DNA of 64,000 nucleotides from Alkalicoccus luteus (lineage in GTDB: Bacteria > Bacillota > Bacilli > Bacillales > Salisediminibacteriaceae): assembly GCA_052061695.1 (NCBI GenBank), contig JBPZEY010000002.1, one strand, 5' to 3'. Both the position numbers and the translations under genes were made by a program. Positions 17,196 to 26,173 of the stretch are shown in pieces (within the stretch, counting starts at the first letter, position 1; every line of letters starts with the position of its first letter). Below the pieces are notes generated by a model that saw only the letters and a program-made list of their open reading frames with translations, was not told where the DNA came from and did not search any database.

Positions 17196-18119
17196 GTGTC
17201 AGAACTAGGAACAAGACTGCAGTCTGCTAGACTCGAAAAAGGATATTCTCTTGACGAGCTTCAGCAGCTTACAAAGATTCAAAAGCGGTATTTGGAAGCA
17301 ATTGAAGAAGGCGATTTTTCCAAAATGCCTGGAGAGTTTTATTCGCGGGCTTTCGTGAAGAGCTATTCAGAAGCGGTTGGGCTTGATCCGAACAAAATAT
17401 TTGAAGAGCACGAGTCTGAGCTCCCTAAACCGAAACGAAGCGAAGTACAGGAACTTCCACCAAGAACCGCCCGGACGAGAGCCTCCTCCTCATCAGGTAC
17501 GAAAAAATCAGCCTTCTCTTCACTTGTGCCGACGCTTCTCGCTATTTTATTTATTGGTGCAGTTGGTTTCGCAGTATGGCTTTTTAATCAGGATAACGAA
17601 GCAGCCCCGGTCGATCCTGAATCAGAGCAAGCTGTAAATGTGGATGACAGCATACCTGAAAATGAAGAAAATGCTGCTGAAAATGAGAATAGCGAAGCTA
17701 ATGAGAACAATGAAACGGATCCTGCTGAAAACAACGGAAACAATGGAAACAATGGAAACAACAATGTCGACAATGATGGACTCAACGAGCCTGAGGATTC
17801 AGATGCAGGCTCGGAGCTGGCATTTGAGGGGTCTGAGGGAAACAGCTATACGTATACGCTTCAAGCCGACGAGTTTGACGTCGAACTGAGCTTCTCAGGT
17901 CCGAGCTGGATCCAGATTCTCGACGAAGAAGGAGAAGAGCTTTATCAGCAAGAGCATGCCGATGGAGATTCGGAAAGCTTTGACTTCAGCGACCATGAGG
18001 AAATCATGTTTAACATGGGAAGTACGGTAACAGCTGAGCTTCTGATTAACGGAGAAGAATTGATTTATGAATCAGAAGATCACCATCAGAGAATCATCAT
18101 TCAACAGGATAATTCATAG
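17196..18119 (+). CDS. rodZ: Cell-shape protein RodZ (YmfM-like)
   Basis: This membrane protein of 307 residues belongs to the elongation machinery with MreB. The N-terminal HTH_25 domain is clear (MSELGTRLQSARLEKGYSLD, then LQQLTKIQKRYLEAIEEGDF). One membrane helix follows around residues 110-132 (LVPTLLAILFIGAVGFAVWL). A strongly acidic Glu/Asn linker with NNG repeats leads into an extracellular DUF4115-like beta domain. The GTG at 17196 gives the family N-terminus. The upstream GTG at 17187 would add three residues. The acidic external part may reflect a saline habitat. Confidence 0.9.
   Translation: MSELGTRLQSARLEKGYSLDELQQLTKIQKRYLEAIEEGDFSKMPGEFYSRAFVKSYSEAVGLDPNKIFEEHESELPKPKRSEVQELPPRTARTRASSSSGTKKSAFSSLVPTLLAILFIGAVGFAVWLFNQDNEAAPVDPESEQAVNVDDSIPENEENAAENENSEANENNETDPAENNGNNGNNGNNNVDNDGLNEPEDSDAGSELAFEGSEGNSYTYTLQADEFDVELSFSGPSWIQILDEEGEELYQQEHADGDSESFDFSDHEEIMFNMGSTVTAELLINGEELIYESEDHHQRIIIQQDNS
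17731..17762 (+). repeat. Short tandem repeat within rodZ
   Basis: The 9-base unit GGAAACAAT/C recurs three times in a row and encodes Asn-Gly-Asn repeats in the acidic linker. Copy-number change would stay in frame. Confidence 0.6.
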
Positions 18120-18127
18120 GCGGAAAG

Positions 18128-18160
18128 GTCCGGCTCCGGTAGCGTCCGGACGGACTTTTT
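18128..18160 (+). terminator. rodZ terminator (moderate)
   Basis: GTCCG at 18128-18132 pairs with CGGAC at 18151-18155. An inner CCGG/CCGG pairing supports the stem. TTTTT follows. Confidence 0.6.
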
Positions 18161-18251
18161 CCTCTTTTATGATAGATTCGCAAATACTTCCATTGTCTGT
18201 TAAGATGAGTAAGGCTCATAGTCGTTCAGGTCGTGGAACAGGAGGATCGTA

Positions 18252-18830
18252 ATGAATATACCTAATAGAATCACTATTTCACGCATTTTTCTTATTCCTG
18301 TTTTTATGATATTTCTGCTGATAGATTTTGGCTGGGGAACGTTTATGCTTCTGGGAGCTGAAATTCCAGTTTCCCATTTTCTGGCTGCGCTCGTTTTTAT
18401 TGTTGCAGCGGCTACAGATTGGCTGGACGGATTTTATGCGAGAAAATACAATTTAGTAACGAATATGGGCAAGTTTCTGGATCCGCTGGCTGACAAACTG
18501 CTGATCACAGCCGCCTTTGTCGGATTAACAGGAATGGATATGTTTCCTGCTTGGGCTGCTGTTGTTATTTTGAGCAGAGAGTTTGCTGTAACTGGACTTC
18601 GGCTGGTCGCTTCCGGATCCGGCGAAGTAATCGCTGCAAGCATATGGGGGAAGTGGAAAACGGTCAGTCAGATTGTTGCTGCTTCCGCCGTGCTGCTTCA
18701 TAATGTTCTTTTTGAATTAGCAGGCATACCGTTCGACACGATCATGATTTATACTGCTGTTGTATTGACTGTTTTTTCAGGTGTGGACTACTTCGTGAAG
18801 AACAAACACGTTTTAACGTCTTCGGATTAG
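18252..18830 (+). CDS. pgsA: CDP-diacylglycerol-glycerol-3-phosphate 3-phosphatidyltransferase
   Basis: This integral membrane enzyme makes phosphatidylglycerol phosphate from CDP-diacylglycerol and glycerol-3-phosphate. The product has 192 residues. The CDP-alcohol phosphotransferase signature is intact: DWLDGFYARKYN, then GKFLDPLADK. Several hydrophobic helices are visible. The ATG follows GGAGGATC. pgsA-cinA-recA is the usual order in Bacillaceae. Confidence 0.96.
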   Translation: MNIPNRITISRIFLIPVFMIFLLIDFGWGTFMLLGAEIPVSHFLAALVFIVAAATDWLDGFYARKYNLVTNMGKFLDPLADKLLITAAFVGLTGMDMFPAWAAVVILSREFAVTGLRLVASGSGEVIAASIWGKWKTVSQIVAASAVLLHNVLFELAGIPFDTIMIYTAVVLTVFSGVDYFVKNKHVLTSSD

Positions 18831-18842
18831 GAGGATATCACT

Positions 18843-20087
18843 ATGAATGCAGAAATAATTGCAGTCGGGACCGAGCTTTTGCTCGGACAAATTGATGATA
18901 CGAACGCAACGTTTTTATCCAGACAATTATCTGAGGCCGGGATCAATGTCTACTTCCGCCAGACCGCAGGTGATAATGAGGAACGCTTGAAAAATGTCAT
19001 TCAAACGGCTGCCGAGAGGTCTGATATTATCATTTTGACCGGCGGGCTTGGGCCAACAAGAGACGATTTAACGAGAGATGCACTCTCTGCATTTACTGGA
19101 CTCCCGCTTAAAGTGGATGAAGAATCACTCGATAAGCTGAAATCGTTTTTTGAGGCCCGTGGCCGGGGTGTTTCGGAGTCCAATAAAAAGCAGGCGCTGT
19201 CCCTCAAAGGCGCTGATGTCCTCCCAAATGATGAAGGGCTCGCCTGCGGTTCGTTCTTAGAGCATCAGGGAAAGCAGTTTCTGCTGCTTCCCGGACCTCC
19301 GAGAGAGTTAAAAACAATGTTTATGCGGTATGCGCTGCCAAAGCTGCGTAACGGAATGGAAGATCAGCAAATTCAGTCAGATGTTTTACGTTTTTACGAA
19401 ATTGGAGAATCTCAATTAACCGAAAAATTGGATGATCTGATCACCAACCAAACAAATCCAACGATTGCACCTCTTGCTTCTGACGGTGAAGTAGCACTTC
19501 GTTTGACTGTGCGCGGCCCTTCCAAAGAAACAAACGAAGAAATGCTTCGCGAGCTAAAGGAGAAGATATTCGCAAGAGTCGGAAATTATTGCTACGGCGA
19601 AGGCGACAGCCAGATTGAGCAGGTCACAGCTGAACTTCTGCGTGAACTAGAAAAAAGTATTAGTGCAGCCGAAAGCCTTACAGGCGGGCTGTTTGCAGAT
19701 ACAATGACCTCCTTTTCCGGAGCATCTATGATTTTCCCCGGCGGAATCGTATGTTATAGTAATGAAGCCAAGATGCAGACGCTCGGGATATCAGAAACAC
19801 TTCTTGAAGAACACGGAGCAGTCAGCGCAGAATGCGCCGAGGCGATGGCGGACGGATGCCGTCGCGTATTTAGCTCTGACTACGGAATCAGCTTTACAGG
19901 TGCGGCAGGGCCTGATCCTCTCGAAGGATATGAACCTGGACAGATGTTTATTGGCATAGCGACCCCTGACAAAACGGTTTCACACTTTGTAAATATCGGG
20001 GGCAGCAGAAACAGAATTCGTACGTACGCGGTGAAACAAGGTCTTTATTTATTGTTTCAAGAGTTACGAAATAAAAAAGGTGGATGA
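18843..20087 (+). CDS. cinA: Competence/damage-inducible protein CinA
   Basis: This protein of 414 residues has an N-terminal MoCF-type domain (VGTELLLGQIDDTNATFLSR, then LTGGLGPTRDD) and a C-terminal CinA amidase domain (AESLTGGLFADTMTSFSGAS, then FTGAAGPDP). The family hydrolyses ADP-ribose and deamidates NMN in pyridine nucleotide recycling. The RBS is AGGAGG. It normally lies directly before recA. Here a helicase gene is inserted between them. Confidence 0.95.
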   Translation: MNAEIIAVGTELLLGQIDDTNATFLSRQLSEAGINVYFRQTAGDNEERLKNVIQTAAERSDIIILTGGLGPTRDDLTRDALSAFTGLPLKVDEESLDKLKSFFEARGRGVSESNKKQALSLKGADVLPNDEGLACGSFLEHQGKQFLLLPGPPRELKTMFMRYALPKLRNGMEDQQIQSDVLRFYEIGESQLTEKLDDLITNQTNPTIAPLASDGEVALRLTVRGPSKETNEEMLRELKEKIFARVGNYCYGEGDSQIEQVTAELLRELEKSISAAESLTGGLFADTMTSFSGASMIFPGGIVCYSNEAKMQTLGISETLLEEHGAVSAECAEAMADGCRRVFSSDYGISFTGAAGPDPLEGYEPGQMFIGIATPDKTVSHFVNIGGSRNRIRTYAVKQGLYLLFQELRNKKGG

Positions 20088-20090
20088 ATA

Positions 20091-21683
20091 ATGGTAATGA
20101 AGTTCGATGAATTTGAAATTAGCTCAAGTTTAAAAAAAGCAACAAAAGAGATGGGATTTGAAGCACCGTCTCCAATTCAGGAAAAAGTAATTCCAGTAAT
20201 TTTGGGAGGGCGCGACGTAATTGGTCAAGCTCAGACTGGTACTGGAAAAACTGCAGCATTCGGGATCCCGCTTATTAACGATATTAATGCCAAGCAAAAG
20301 CATGTACAGGCACTTATCTTAACGCCGACAAGAGAACTGGCGATTCAAGTTGCCGGTGAATTCCAAAAGCTTTCTAAATTCAACAAAGTTCAGACGCTGC
20401 CGGTATACGGTGGACAGTCTATTGGTCATCAGATTAAATCGCTCAAGCGGGGTGTCCAGGTTGTTGTTGGAACTCCAGGACGAGTTCTTGACCACATTAA
20501 CCGCGGTACGCTGAAGCTTGACCGCTTAAGCAAGCTGGTTCTCGACGAAGCGGATGAAATGCTGGATATGGGATTTATTGATGATATTGAAAAGATTCTT
20601 CAAAATGCGAATACGGAGCGCCAGAGTCTGCTCTTCTCAGCGACGATGCCTCCGGCAATCCGCAAGCTTTCCTCACGCTATATGAATAATCCTGAACACA
20701 TTACGATTGATAAGGGCGAAATGACTGCTCCATTAATCGAACAGGTTTATTACAAAGTTCTTGATAAAAACAAGCTTGATTCGCTTTGCCGAATTATCGA
20801 CAGCGAGACGCCTGAGCTTGGAATTATCTTTTGCCGTACAAAAAAAGGTGTGGCCGAACTTACGGAATCTCTGCAGGCAAGAGGATATGCTGCCGACGGA
20901 CTTCACGGCGATCTCACGCAGTCCCAGCGGGACGTTGTTATGAGAAAGTTCCGCAAAGGTACAATTGAATTCCTGATTGCAACGGACGTTGCTGCCAGAG
21001 GAATCGATGTTCAAAACGTGTCTCACGTTATTAACTTTGATATTCCACAGGATCCGGAAAGCTACGTCCATCGTATTGGCCGGACTGGTCGTGCAGGTAA
21101 GGAAGGAATTGCCATTACTCTTGTGACGCCTAGAGAAATGAAACATCTTCGTTCGATCGAACGAGAAATCAAATCGCAAATTCCTGCAAAAGGCATCCCA
21201 TCCATCGAAGAAGTTGTGGAAAAGCAGCAAGCAGCATGGAAGCATCAAATTGTAGAACTGATTGAGGATAATGAGCAGGATGACGCGCTTTATGCTGAAT
21301 TGGTTGCAGAACTTCTAAGCGAATATCCTGCCGATAAAGTTGTCAGCTCTCTTATGAAGCTTGCTTTTTACAGCCATGATGAGAAAACAACTTCAGCAGG
21401 TTACGATTTTGGGGAAACTGGAGCCCAGAAAGGCATGACGCGGTTTTTCATCAACGTTGGCCGTAATGTCGATATGACACCTAAAAAACTGGTAGACGAT
21501 GTTTCCAGACTCGTTGGGATCAGCCCGAAAGTAATCGGGAAAATTGACATTTTTGAGAACTTCACATTTATGGAAGTTCCTCAGGAGTCCGCTCCTTTTG
21601 TATACGAAGGCCTGAAATATGCCCGCGTCGGCGGTGCAAAAATCAATTTGGAGCCGGCAAAGCCGCGCCCGAGCCGAAAATAA
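20091..21683 (+). CDS. DEAD-box RNA helicase with DbpA-type C-terminal RNA-binding domain
   Basis: This ATP-dependent RNA helicase has 530 residues. All core motifs are present: Q motif region, AQTGTGKT, PTRELAIQ, TPGR, DEAD in VLDEADEMLDMG, SAT, ATDVAARGID and HRIGRTGR. The C-terminal 75 residues (MTRFFINVGRNVDMTPKKLV, then VGISPKVIGKIDIFENFTFM) match the DbpA/DeaD RNA-binding domain, which suggests a role in ribosome assembly or RNA remodelling. It starts 4 bases after the cinA stop with an AAAGGTGG RBS, so it is read as a cinA operon member. Its place between cinA and recA is unusual for Bacillaceae. Confidence 0.92.
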   Translation: MVMKFDEFEISSSLKKATKEMGFEAPSPIQEKVIPVILGGRDVIGQAQTGTGKTAAFGIPLINDINAKQKHVQALILTPTRELAIQVAGEFQKLSKFNKVQTLPVYGGQSIGHQIKSLKRGVQVVVGTPGRVLDHINRGTLKLDRLSKLVLDEADEMLDMGFIDDIEKILQNANTERQSLLFSATMPPAIRKLSSRYMNNPEHITIDKGEMTAPLIEQVYYKVLDKNKLDSLCRIIDSETPELGIIFCRTKKGVAELTESLQARGYAADGLHGDLTQSQRDVVMRKFRKGTIEFLIATDVAARGIDVQNVSHVINFDIPQDPESYVHRIGRTGRAGKEGIAITLVTPREMKHLRSIEREIKSQIPAKGIPSIEEVVEKQQAAWKHQIVELIEDNEQDDALYAELVAELLSEYPADKVVSSLMKLAFYSHDEKTTSAGYDFGETGAQKGMTRFFINVGRNVDMTPKKLVDDVSRLVGISPKVIGKIDIFENFTFMEVPQESAPFVYEGLKYARVGGAKINLEPAKPRPSRK

Positions 21684-21695
21684 ATTAATTCTATT

Positions 21696-21733
21696 GGCCG
21701 CCCCGTTTTCATTTGACGGGGCGGCCTGATTTC
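21696..21733 (+). terminator. Terminator of the helicase gene, overlapping the recA promoter
   Basis: A perfect 11-bp stem GGCCGCCCCGT / ACGGGGCGGCC with a 9-base loop is followed by TGATTTC. The 3' end of the loop and the start of the 3' arm also contain the recA -35 element. Confidence 0.85.
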
Positions 21734-21741
21734 TATATACT
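21713..21741 (+). promoter_or_regulatory. recA promoter
   Basis: TTGACG at 21713-21718 and TATACT at 21736-21741 are separated by 17 bases. The -35 lies within the upstream terminator hairpin. Confidence 0.75.
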
Positions 21742-21750
21742 GATAAGTAG

Positions 21751-21764
21751 CGAACGGGTGTTTG
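21751..21764. promoter_or_regulatory. LexA box of recA
   Basis: CGAACGGGTGTTTG matches the Bacillus SOS consensus CGAACRNRYGTTYG at every position. It lies about ten bases after the -10, where bound LexA would block transcription. Confidence 0.88.
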
Positions 21765-21829
21765 CAGTACGCCGGCCGGAGCAGTTCTGCCGGACGTTTG
21801 AATAGACCACTCAAAGGAGAGATGTTCAC

Positions 21830-22879
21830 GTGTCAGATCGTAAACAGGCGCTTGATATGGCGCTTAAGCAAATTGAAAAGCAGTTCGGTAAAGGGTCCAT
21901 TATGAAACTCGGAGAGCAGACGGACCGCCGTGTTTCCACTATTTCCAGCGGAACGCTCGCACTGGATATTGCCCTCGGAGTCGGCGGGTATCCGCGAGGC
22001 CGAGTGATTGAAGTATATGGACCGGAATCGTCTGGTAAAACAACAGTAGCGCTGCATGCAATTGCAGAAGTGCAGCGGAATGGCGGTCAGGCTGCTTTTA
22101 TTGATGCAGAACACGCGCTTGATCCGGTTTATGCTCAGAAGCTGGGTGTTAATATTGATGAACTGCTGCTGTCACAGCCTGATACAGGGGAACAGGCTCT
22201 CGAAATCGCAGAGGCGCTTGTTCGAAGCGGCGCTGTCGATATGATCGTAGTCGATTCCGTAGCAGCACTTGTACCAAAAGCAGAGATAGAGGGCGAAATG
22301 GGAGACAGTCACGTCGGTCTGCAGGCACGTCTTATGTCTCAGGCGCTTCGTAAGCTTTCTGGTGCTGTATCCAAGTCGAACACAATTGCTATGTTTATTA
22401 ACCAGATCCGTGAAAAAGTCGGGGTTATGTTCGGAAATCCTGAAACAACGCCAGGCGGACGCGCCCTGAAGTTCTACTCCTCTGTGCGCCTTGAAGTACG
22501 ACGGGCAGAAACCTTGAAACAGGGCAATGAGATGATTGGTAATAAAACGAAAATTAAAGTAGTTAAAAATAAAGTAGCTCCTCCTTTCCGTACAGCTGAA
22601 GTGGACATTATGTACGGGGAAGGTATTTCACGGGAAGGATCATTAATCGATATCGCCTCTGAACTTGATATTATTCAAAAGAGCGGCGCATGGTATTCGT
22701 ATAACGAGGAGCGTATGGGACAAGGTCGCGAAAATGCGAAGCAGTATCTTAAAGAAAATGATGATGTCATGCAGGAAATTGACAGAAAGATTCGTGAACA
22801 TCATGGGTTGCTGGAACCAATCGAAGTGCCGGCTCCTGAAGATCCAGAGGAGCAGGAAGATACGCTTGATTTGAAATAA
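21830..22879 (+). CDS. recA: Recombinase RecA
   Basis: This strand-exchange protein is also the co-protease that triggers LexA self-cleavage. The product has 349 residues. It carries Walker A GPESSGKTT, Walker B VDMIVVDSVAALVP and loop L2 region FINQIREKVGVMFGNPETTP. The GTG start at 21830 is nine bases after AAAGGAGA; the ATG at 21822 is out of frame. The C-terminus is acidic, as is typical. It has its own promoter with an SOS box, and LexA is encoded at 42 kb in this window. Confidence 0.98.
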   Translation: MSDRKQALDMALKQIEKQFGKGSIMKLGEQTDRRVSTISSGTLALDIALGVGGYPRGRVIEVYGPESSGKTTVALHAIAEVQRNGGQAAFIDAEHALDPVYAQKLGVNIDELLLSQPDTGEQALEIAEALVRSGAVDMIVVDSVAALVPKAEIEGEMGDSHVGLQARLMSQALRKLSGAVSKSNTIAMFINQIREKVGVMFGNPETTPGGRALKFYSSVRLEVRRAETLKQGNEMIGNKTKIKVVKNKVAPPFRTAEVDIMYGEGISREGSLIDIASELDIIQKSGAWYSYNEERMGQGRENAKQYLKENDDVMQEIDRKIREHHGLLEPIEVPAPEDPEEQEDTLDLK

Positions 22880-22906
22880 AACACTGTTGATAAACTGAGC
22901 TTTATA

Positions 22907-22942
22907 AGAGAACCGCTGTAAACACGCAGCGGTTCTCTTTCT
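22907..22942 (+). terminator. recA terminator
   Basis: A perfect 12-bp stem AGAGAACCGCTG / CAGCGGTTCTCT with an 8-base loop is followed by TTCT. Confidence 0.88.
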
Positions 22943-23431
22943 GTACACAGAGTCAATGAATCAGATCGAATCATGCTTATGTGATGATACACTGTATCAC
23001 TCATGAACCAGTTCGGCTATTTCGACTCACCATCAAGTTGAATATAGCAGCTGCAGACGGCAGCTTCCTGAAGCTGAATGTATCAATCACTAACCAGTTT
23101 TGGAAGGAATCAAACGGTTAAAAAAGGAATTAGCCCTATCTACTAAGCGAATGAACTGACGGGAGAATGGAGCGGCAGATAACTGCGAAGGTAAACAAAG
23201 AACGTCTATTTTTGCCCCGTCTATCGATCTCGGTTGAAAGATGCTGTTATTTCAGCAACAGAAGAAAACGTAAAGTAAAACAGTTGAATCAATCCACTGA
23301 AAAAAGTGCTCAAACTCGCTTCGCAGCAGCGTTTCCTCACTTTTCCAAAGCTTGACAGGACTAAGAATGAAGCATACAATTAACGAGTACACGTTTTTGC
23401 AAAGCGTCGGAATCCATTTTACCTGGATTTT
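22943..23431. other. Intergenic region recA-rny without a recognised gene
   Basis: About 490 bases hold no convincing gene. A 62-codon frame at 23167-23355 has a poorly spaced RBS and no recognisable product. TGATACA-C-TGTATCA at 22985-22999 is a perfect 7-bp palindrome. A 6-bp hairpin AATCCA/TGGATT with five T residues at 23411-23434 resembles a weak terminator just before the rny promoter. Confidence 0.5.
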
Positions 23432-23459
23432 TTGTGAAATCGTGCTACTACCCTATAAT
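23432..23459 (+). promoter_or_regulatory. rny promoter
   Basis: TTGTGA at 23432-23437 and TATAAT at 23454-23459 are separated by 16 bases. Confidence 0.65.
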
Positions 23460-23518
23460 TTGTTTTATTTGATGAAACAGTACTACTACAGAAATAGCTG
23501 TGAGGAGGTGAGTCAAGC

Positions 23519-25078
23519 GTGACTACGACACAAATCCTCATTTTGCTATTCACTGCAGTAACCGTGTTCTTTGTTGGATATTTTGTGCGTAAATCTATTG
23601 CTGAAGCGAAAATTTCCAGTGCGGAAATGCTAGCGAAACAGACGATAGATGATGCGAAACGGGAGGCGGAAGCCAGCCGTAAAGAAGCTGTCCTGGAAGC
23701 AAAAGACGAAGCACATAAAATTCGTCTGGAAGCTGAACAGGAACTGCGCGACCGTCGGAACGACGTTCAAAAGCAGGAAAACCGTCTCGTCCAGAAAGAA
23801 GAAGTTCTGGATCGCAGAAGTGAATCTGTAGACAAAAAAGAACAGTCTTTGGAAGTACGGGAGCAGCAGCTGTCGGAGCGACAGCAAGAAGTCGACGACA
23901 TGAATAGCAAAGTCGAGGAGCTTGTTAACAGGCAGCAGCAGGAGCTCGAACGTATATCCGGATTTACGAAGGATGAAGCCCGTGACATTATTATGGAAAC
24001 AATGGAGAATGAGCTGACTCATGAGAAAGCCGTTCTTGTTAAAGACTACATGACGAGAGCAAAAGAAGAAGCGGACAAAAACGCCCGTGAAATTCTCTCG
24101 CTTGCTGTACAGCGATGCGCCGCAGATCATGTAGCGGAAACTACTGTTTCCGTCGTCAATCTTCCAAACGATGAGATGAAGGGACGGATTATCGGCAGGG
24201 AAGGCCGTAACATCCGTGCTTTAGAAACATTGACCGGGATTGATTTGATCATTGATGATACACCGGAAGCTGTCATTTTATCCGGATTTGATCCGATCAG
24301 AAGGGAAATTGCCAAAGCCTCTCTGGAAAAGCTGGTCCAGGACGGCAGAATTCATCCCGCCCGTATCGAAGAAACCGTTGAAAAATCACGTCGCGAAGTA
24401 GATGAGATGATTCGGGAATACGGTGAACAGACGACATTTGAAATGGGAATTCATAATCTACATCCGGATCTTATTAAAATACTCGGGCGTCTTAAATTCC
24501 GTACGAGCTATGGTCAGAATGTACTGAAGCATTCTGTAGAAGTAGCTCATTTAAGCGGAATTATGGCTGCAGAATTGGGAGAAGATGTACAGCTTGCCCG
24601 ACGTGCCGGCCTGCTGCATGATCTTGGTAAAGCCATTGATCATGAAGTGGAAGGAAGCCATGTAGAAATCGGAGTGGAGCTCGGTACTAAGTACAAGGAA
24701 CATCCGGTCGTTATTAACAGTATTGCCTCTCACCACGGTGATACAGAAGCCACTTCCGTTATTGCGACTCTCGTCGCAGCTGCGGATGCACTTTCGGCGG
24801 CACGTCCGGGAGCCAGACGTGAAACGCTTGAAACTTACATTAAACGACTGGAAAAGCTCGAAGAAATTTCAGAGTCGTTTGATGGTGTTGAAAAAACCTA
24901 TGCTATTCAAGCTGGACGCGAAATTCGAATTATGGTCAGACCGGATACTATCTCTGATGAAGATTCTTACCGGCTGGCGAGAGACATTACGAAGCGTATT
25001 GAAGACGAGCTTGACTATCCGGGTCACATTAAAGTTACCGTGATTCGAGAAACAAGAGCGGTTGAATATGCAAAGTAG
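23519..25078 (+). CDS. rny: Ribonuclease Y
   Basis: This membrane-anchored endoribonuclease initiates much mRNA decay in Firmicutes. The product has 519 residues: an N-terminal membrane helix (ILILLFTAVTVFFVGYFV), a long charged coiled coil, a KH domain (GRIIGREGRNIRALETLTG) and an HD domain (AGLLHDLGKAIDHE). The GTG start follows GAGGAGGTGAG. PNPase, RNase J2 and the RNase Y regulator RicA are also in this window. Confidence 0.97.
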   Translation: MTTTQILILLFTAVTVFFVGYFVRKSIAEAKISSAEMLAKQTIDDAKREAEASRKEAVLEAKDEAHKIRLEAEQELRDRRNDVQKQENRLVQKEEVLDRRSESVDKKEQSLEVREQQLSERQQEVDDMNSKVEELVNRQQQELERISGFTKDEARDIIMETMENELTHEKAVLVKDYMTRAKEEADKNAREILSLAVQRCAADHVAETTVSVVNLPNDEMKGRIIGREGRNIRALETLTGIDLIIDDTPEAVILSGFDPIRREIAKASLEKLVQDGRIHPARIEETVEKSRREVDEMIREYGEQTTFEMGIHNLHPDLIKILGRLKFRTSYGQNVLKHSVEVAHLSGIMAAELGEDVQLARRAGLLHDLGKAIDHEVEGSHVEIGVELGTKYKEHPVVINSIASHHGDTEATSVIATLVAAADALSAARPGARRETLETYIKRLEKLEEISESFDGVEKTYAIQAGREIRIMVRPDTISDEDSYRLARDITKRIEDELDYPGHIKVTVIRETRAVEYAK

Positions 25079-25085
25079 TAAAAAT

Positions 25086-25128
25086 AGACCGACCGCGGAG
25101 CACCGCTCTGTATGGCGGTCTTTTTTTC
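25086..25128 (+). terminator. rny terminator
   Basis: AGACC at 25086-25090 pairs with GGTCT at 25117-25121, with an inner GCGG/CCGC hairpin. A run of seven T residues follows. Confidence 0.82.
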
Positions 25129-25179
25129 TTGGATGATAATAAAGCTGCACGTTCATGCCGTCAGCAGAGGAGGAAGAGG

Positions 25180-25974
25180 ATGAAAATATTATTTATCGGC
25201 GATATCGTCGGGTCTCCCGGCAGAGAAATGCTTGGTGAATACTTGCCGAAGCTTAAGGCGAAGTACCGTCCAGATCATACGATTGTTAACGCTGAAAATG
25301 CAGCACACGGAAAAGGGATTACAAAAAAGATTTATCATGAATTGCTTCAAGCTGGAGCAGACGTACTTACAATGGGTAATCACACGTGGGACAAAAAGGA
25401 TATTTTTGAGTTTATTGAAGAAGCAGATTATCTTGTCCGACCGGCCAATTTTCCTTCCGGGACACCAGGAAGCGGATTAAAAGTGATCGGGAAAGGTAAA
25501 AATAAGGCTGTTGTGATCAATTTGCAGGGGACTACTTTTCTCCCGCCCCTTGATAATCCCTTCCACGCTGCAGATCGGCTTATTGAAGAAGCAAAACAAC
25601 ACGCTCCTGTCATATTTATTGATTTCCACGCAGAAGCCACGAGTGAAAAACAGGCGCTTGCCTGGTATCTTGATGGCAGATGTACAGCTGTGATCGGTAC
25701 GCATACGCATGTACCTACTAACGACAGCCGTATATTACCGGGAGGTACAGCATTTCAAGCTGATGCAGGTATGACAGGACCCTATGATGGCATATTAGGT
25801 ATGAAGCGGGAAGCGGTTCTAAACCGATTTTTGACGCAGCTGCCTGCCCGGTTTGAGGTGGAAGAAGGAAAAACGCAGCTAAACGGTGTTTTCATAGAAG
25901 TAGACCAGGCTGGCGGAAAAGCGACGTCTATCAAACCAATTCAAATAAATGATGATAAGCCTTTTTTTGATTAG
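25180..25974 (+). CDS. ymdB: Metallophosphoesterase YmdB (2',3'-cAMP phosphodiesterase family)
   Basis: This metal-dependent phosphoesterase has 264 residues. The B. subtilis YmdB acts on 2',3'-cyclic nucleotides and affects biofilm decisions. Metal-binding motifs are GDIVGSPGR, NAENAAHGKG, GNHTWDKK, IDFHAEATSEK and GTHTHVPT. The ATG at 25180 follows GAGGAGGAAGAGG. The rny-ymdB-spoVS order is conserved. Confidence 0.93.
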   Translation: MKILFIGDIVGSPGREMLGEYLPKLKAKYRPDHTIVNAENAAHGKGITKKIYHELLQAGADVLTMGNHTWDKKDIFEFIEEADYLVRPANFPSGTPGSGLKVIGKGKNKAVVINLQGTTFLPPLDNPFHAADRLIEEAKQHAPVIFIDFHAEATSEKQALAWYLDGRCTAVIGTHTHVPTNDSRILPGGTAFQADAGMTGPYDGILGMKREAVLNRFLTQLPARFEVEEGKTQLNGVFIEVDQAGGKATSIKPIQINDDKPFFD

Positions 25975-26138
25975 AGAGCCGAAGGCAGAGAAACGATGCA
26001 TCAAACCTAATAAGGTTATCATATACAGCGGGACGAAGCAGAAGCCATTTAAATAGAGGTTTAGCAACGGGGCAGAAAGTGGTACATGATTAGAAAGATA
26101 TAAAGCTTCAGTCTCCAACCAGCTAATTTGAGCCGTAC

Positions 26139-26158
26139 TAAATAACGTTTACTATTTA
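26139..26158. repeat. Inverted repeat before the spoVS RBS
   Basis: TAAATA and TATTTA flank 8 bases immediately before AAAGGAGG. It may be a weak hairpin or part of a promoter. The surrounding gap of about 200 bases holds no gene. Confidence 0.3.
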
Positions 26159-26173
26159 AAAGGAGGTCCCTAC

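Noticed and set aside
23167..23355. 62-codon frame between recA and rny
   Set aside because: The GGGAG is too close to the ATG and the basic low-complexity product matches nothing I recognise.
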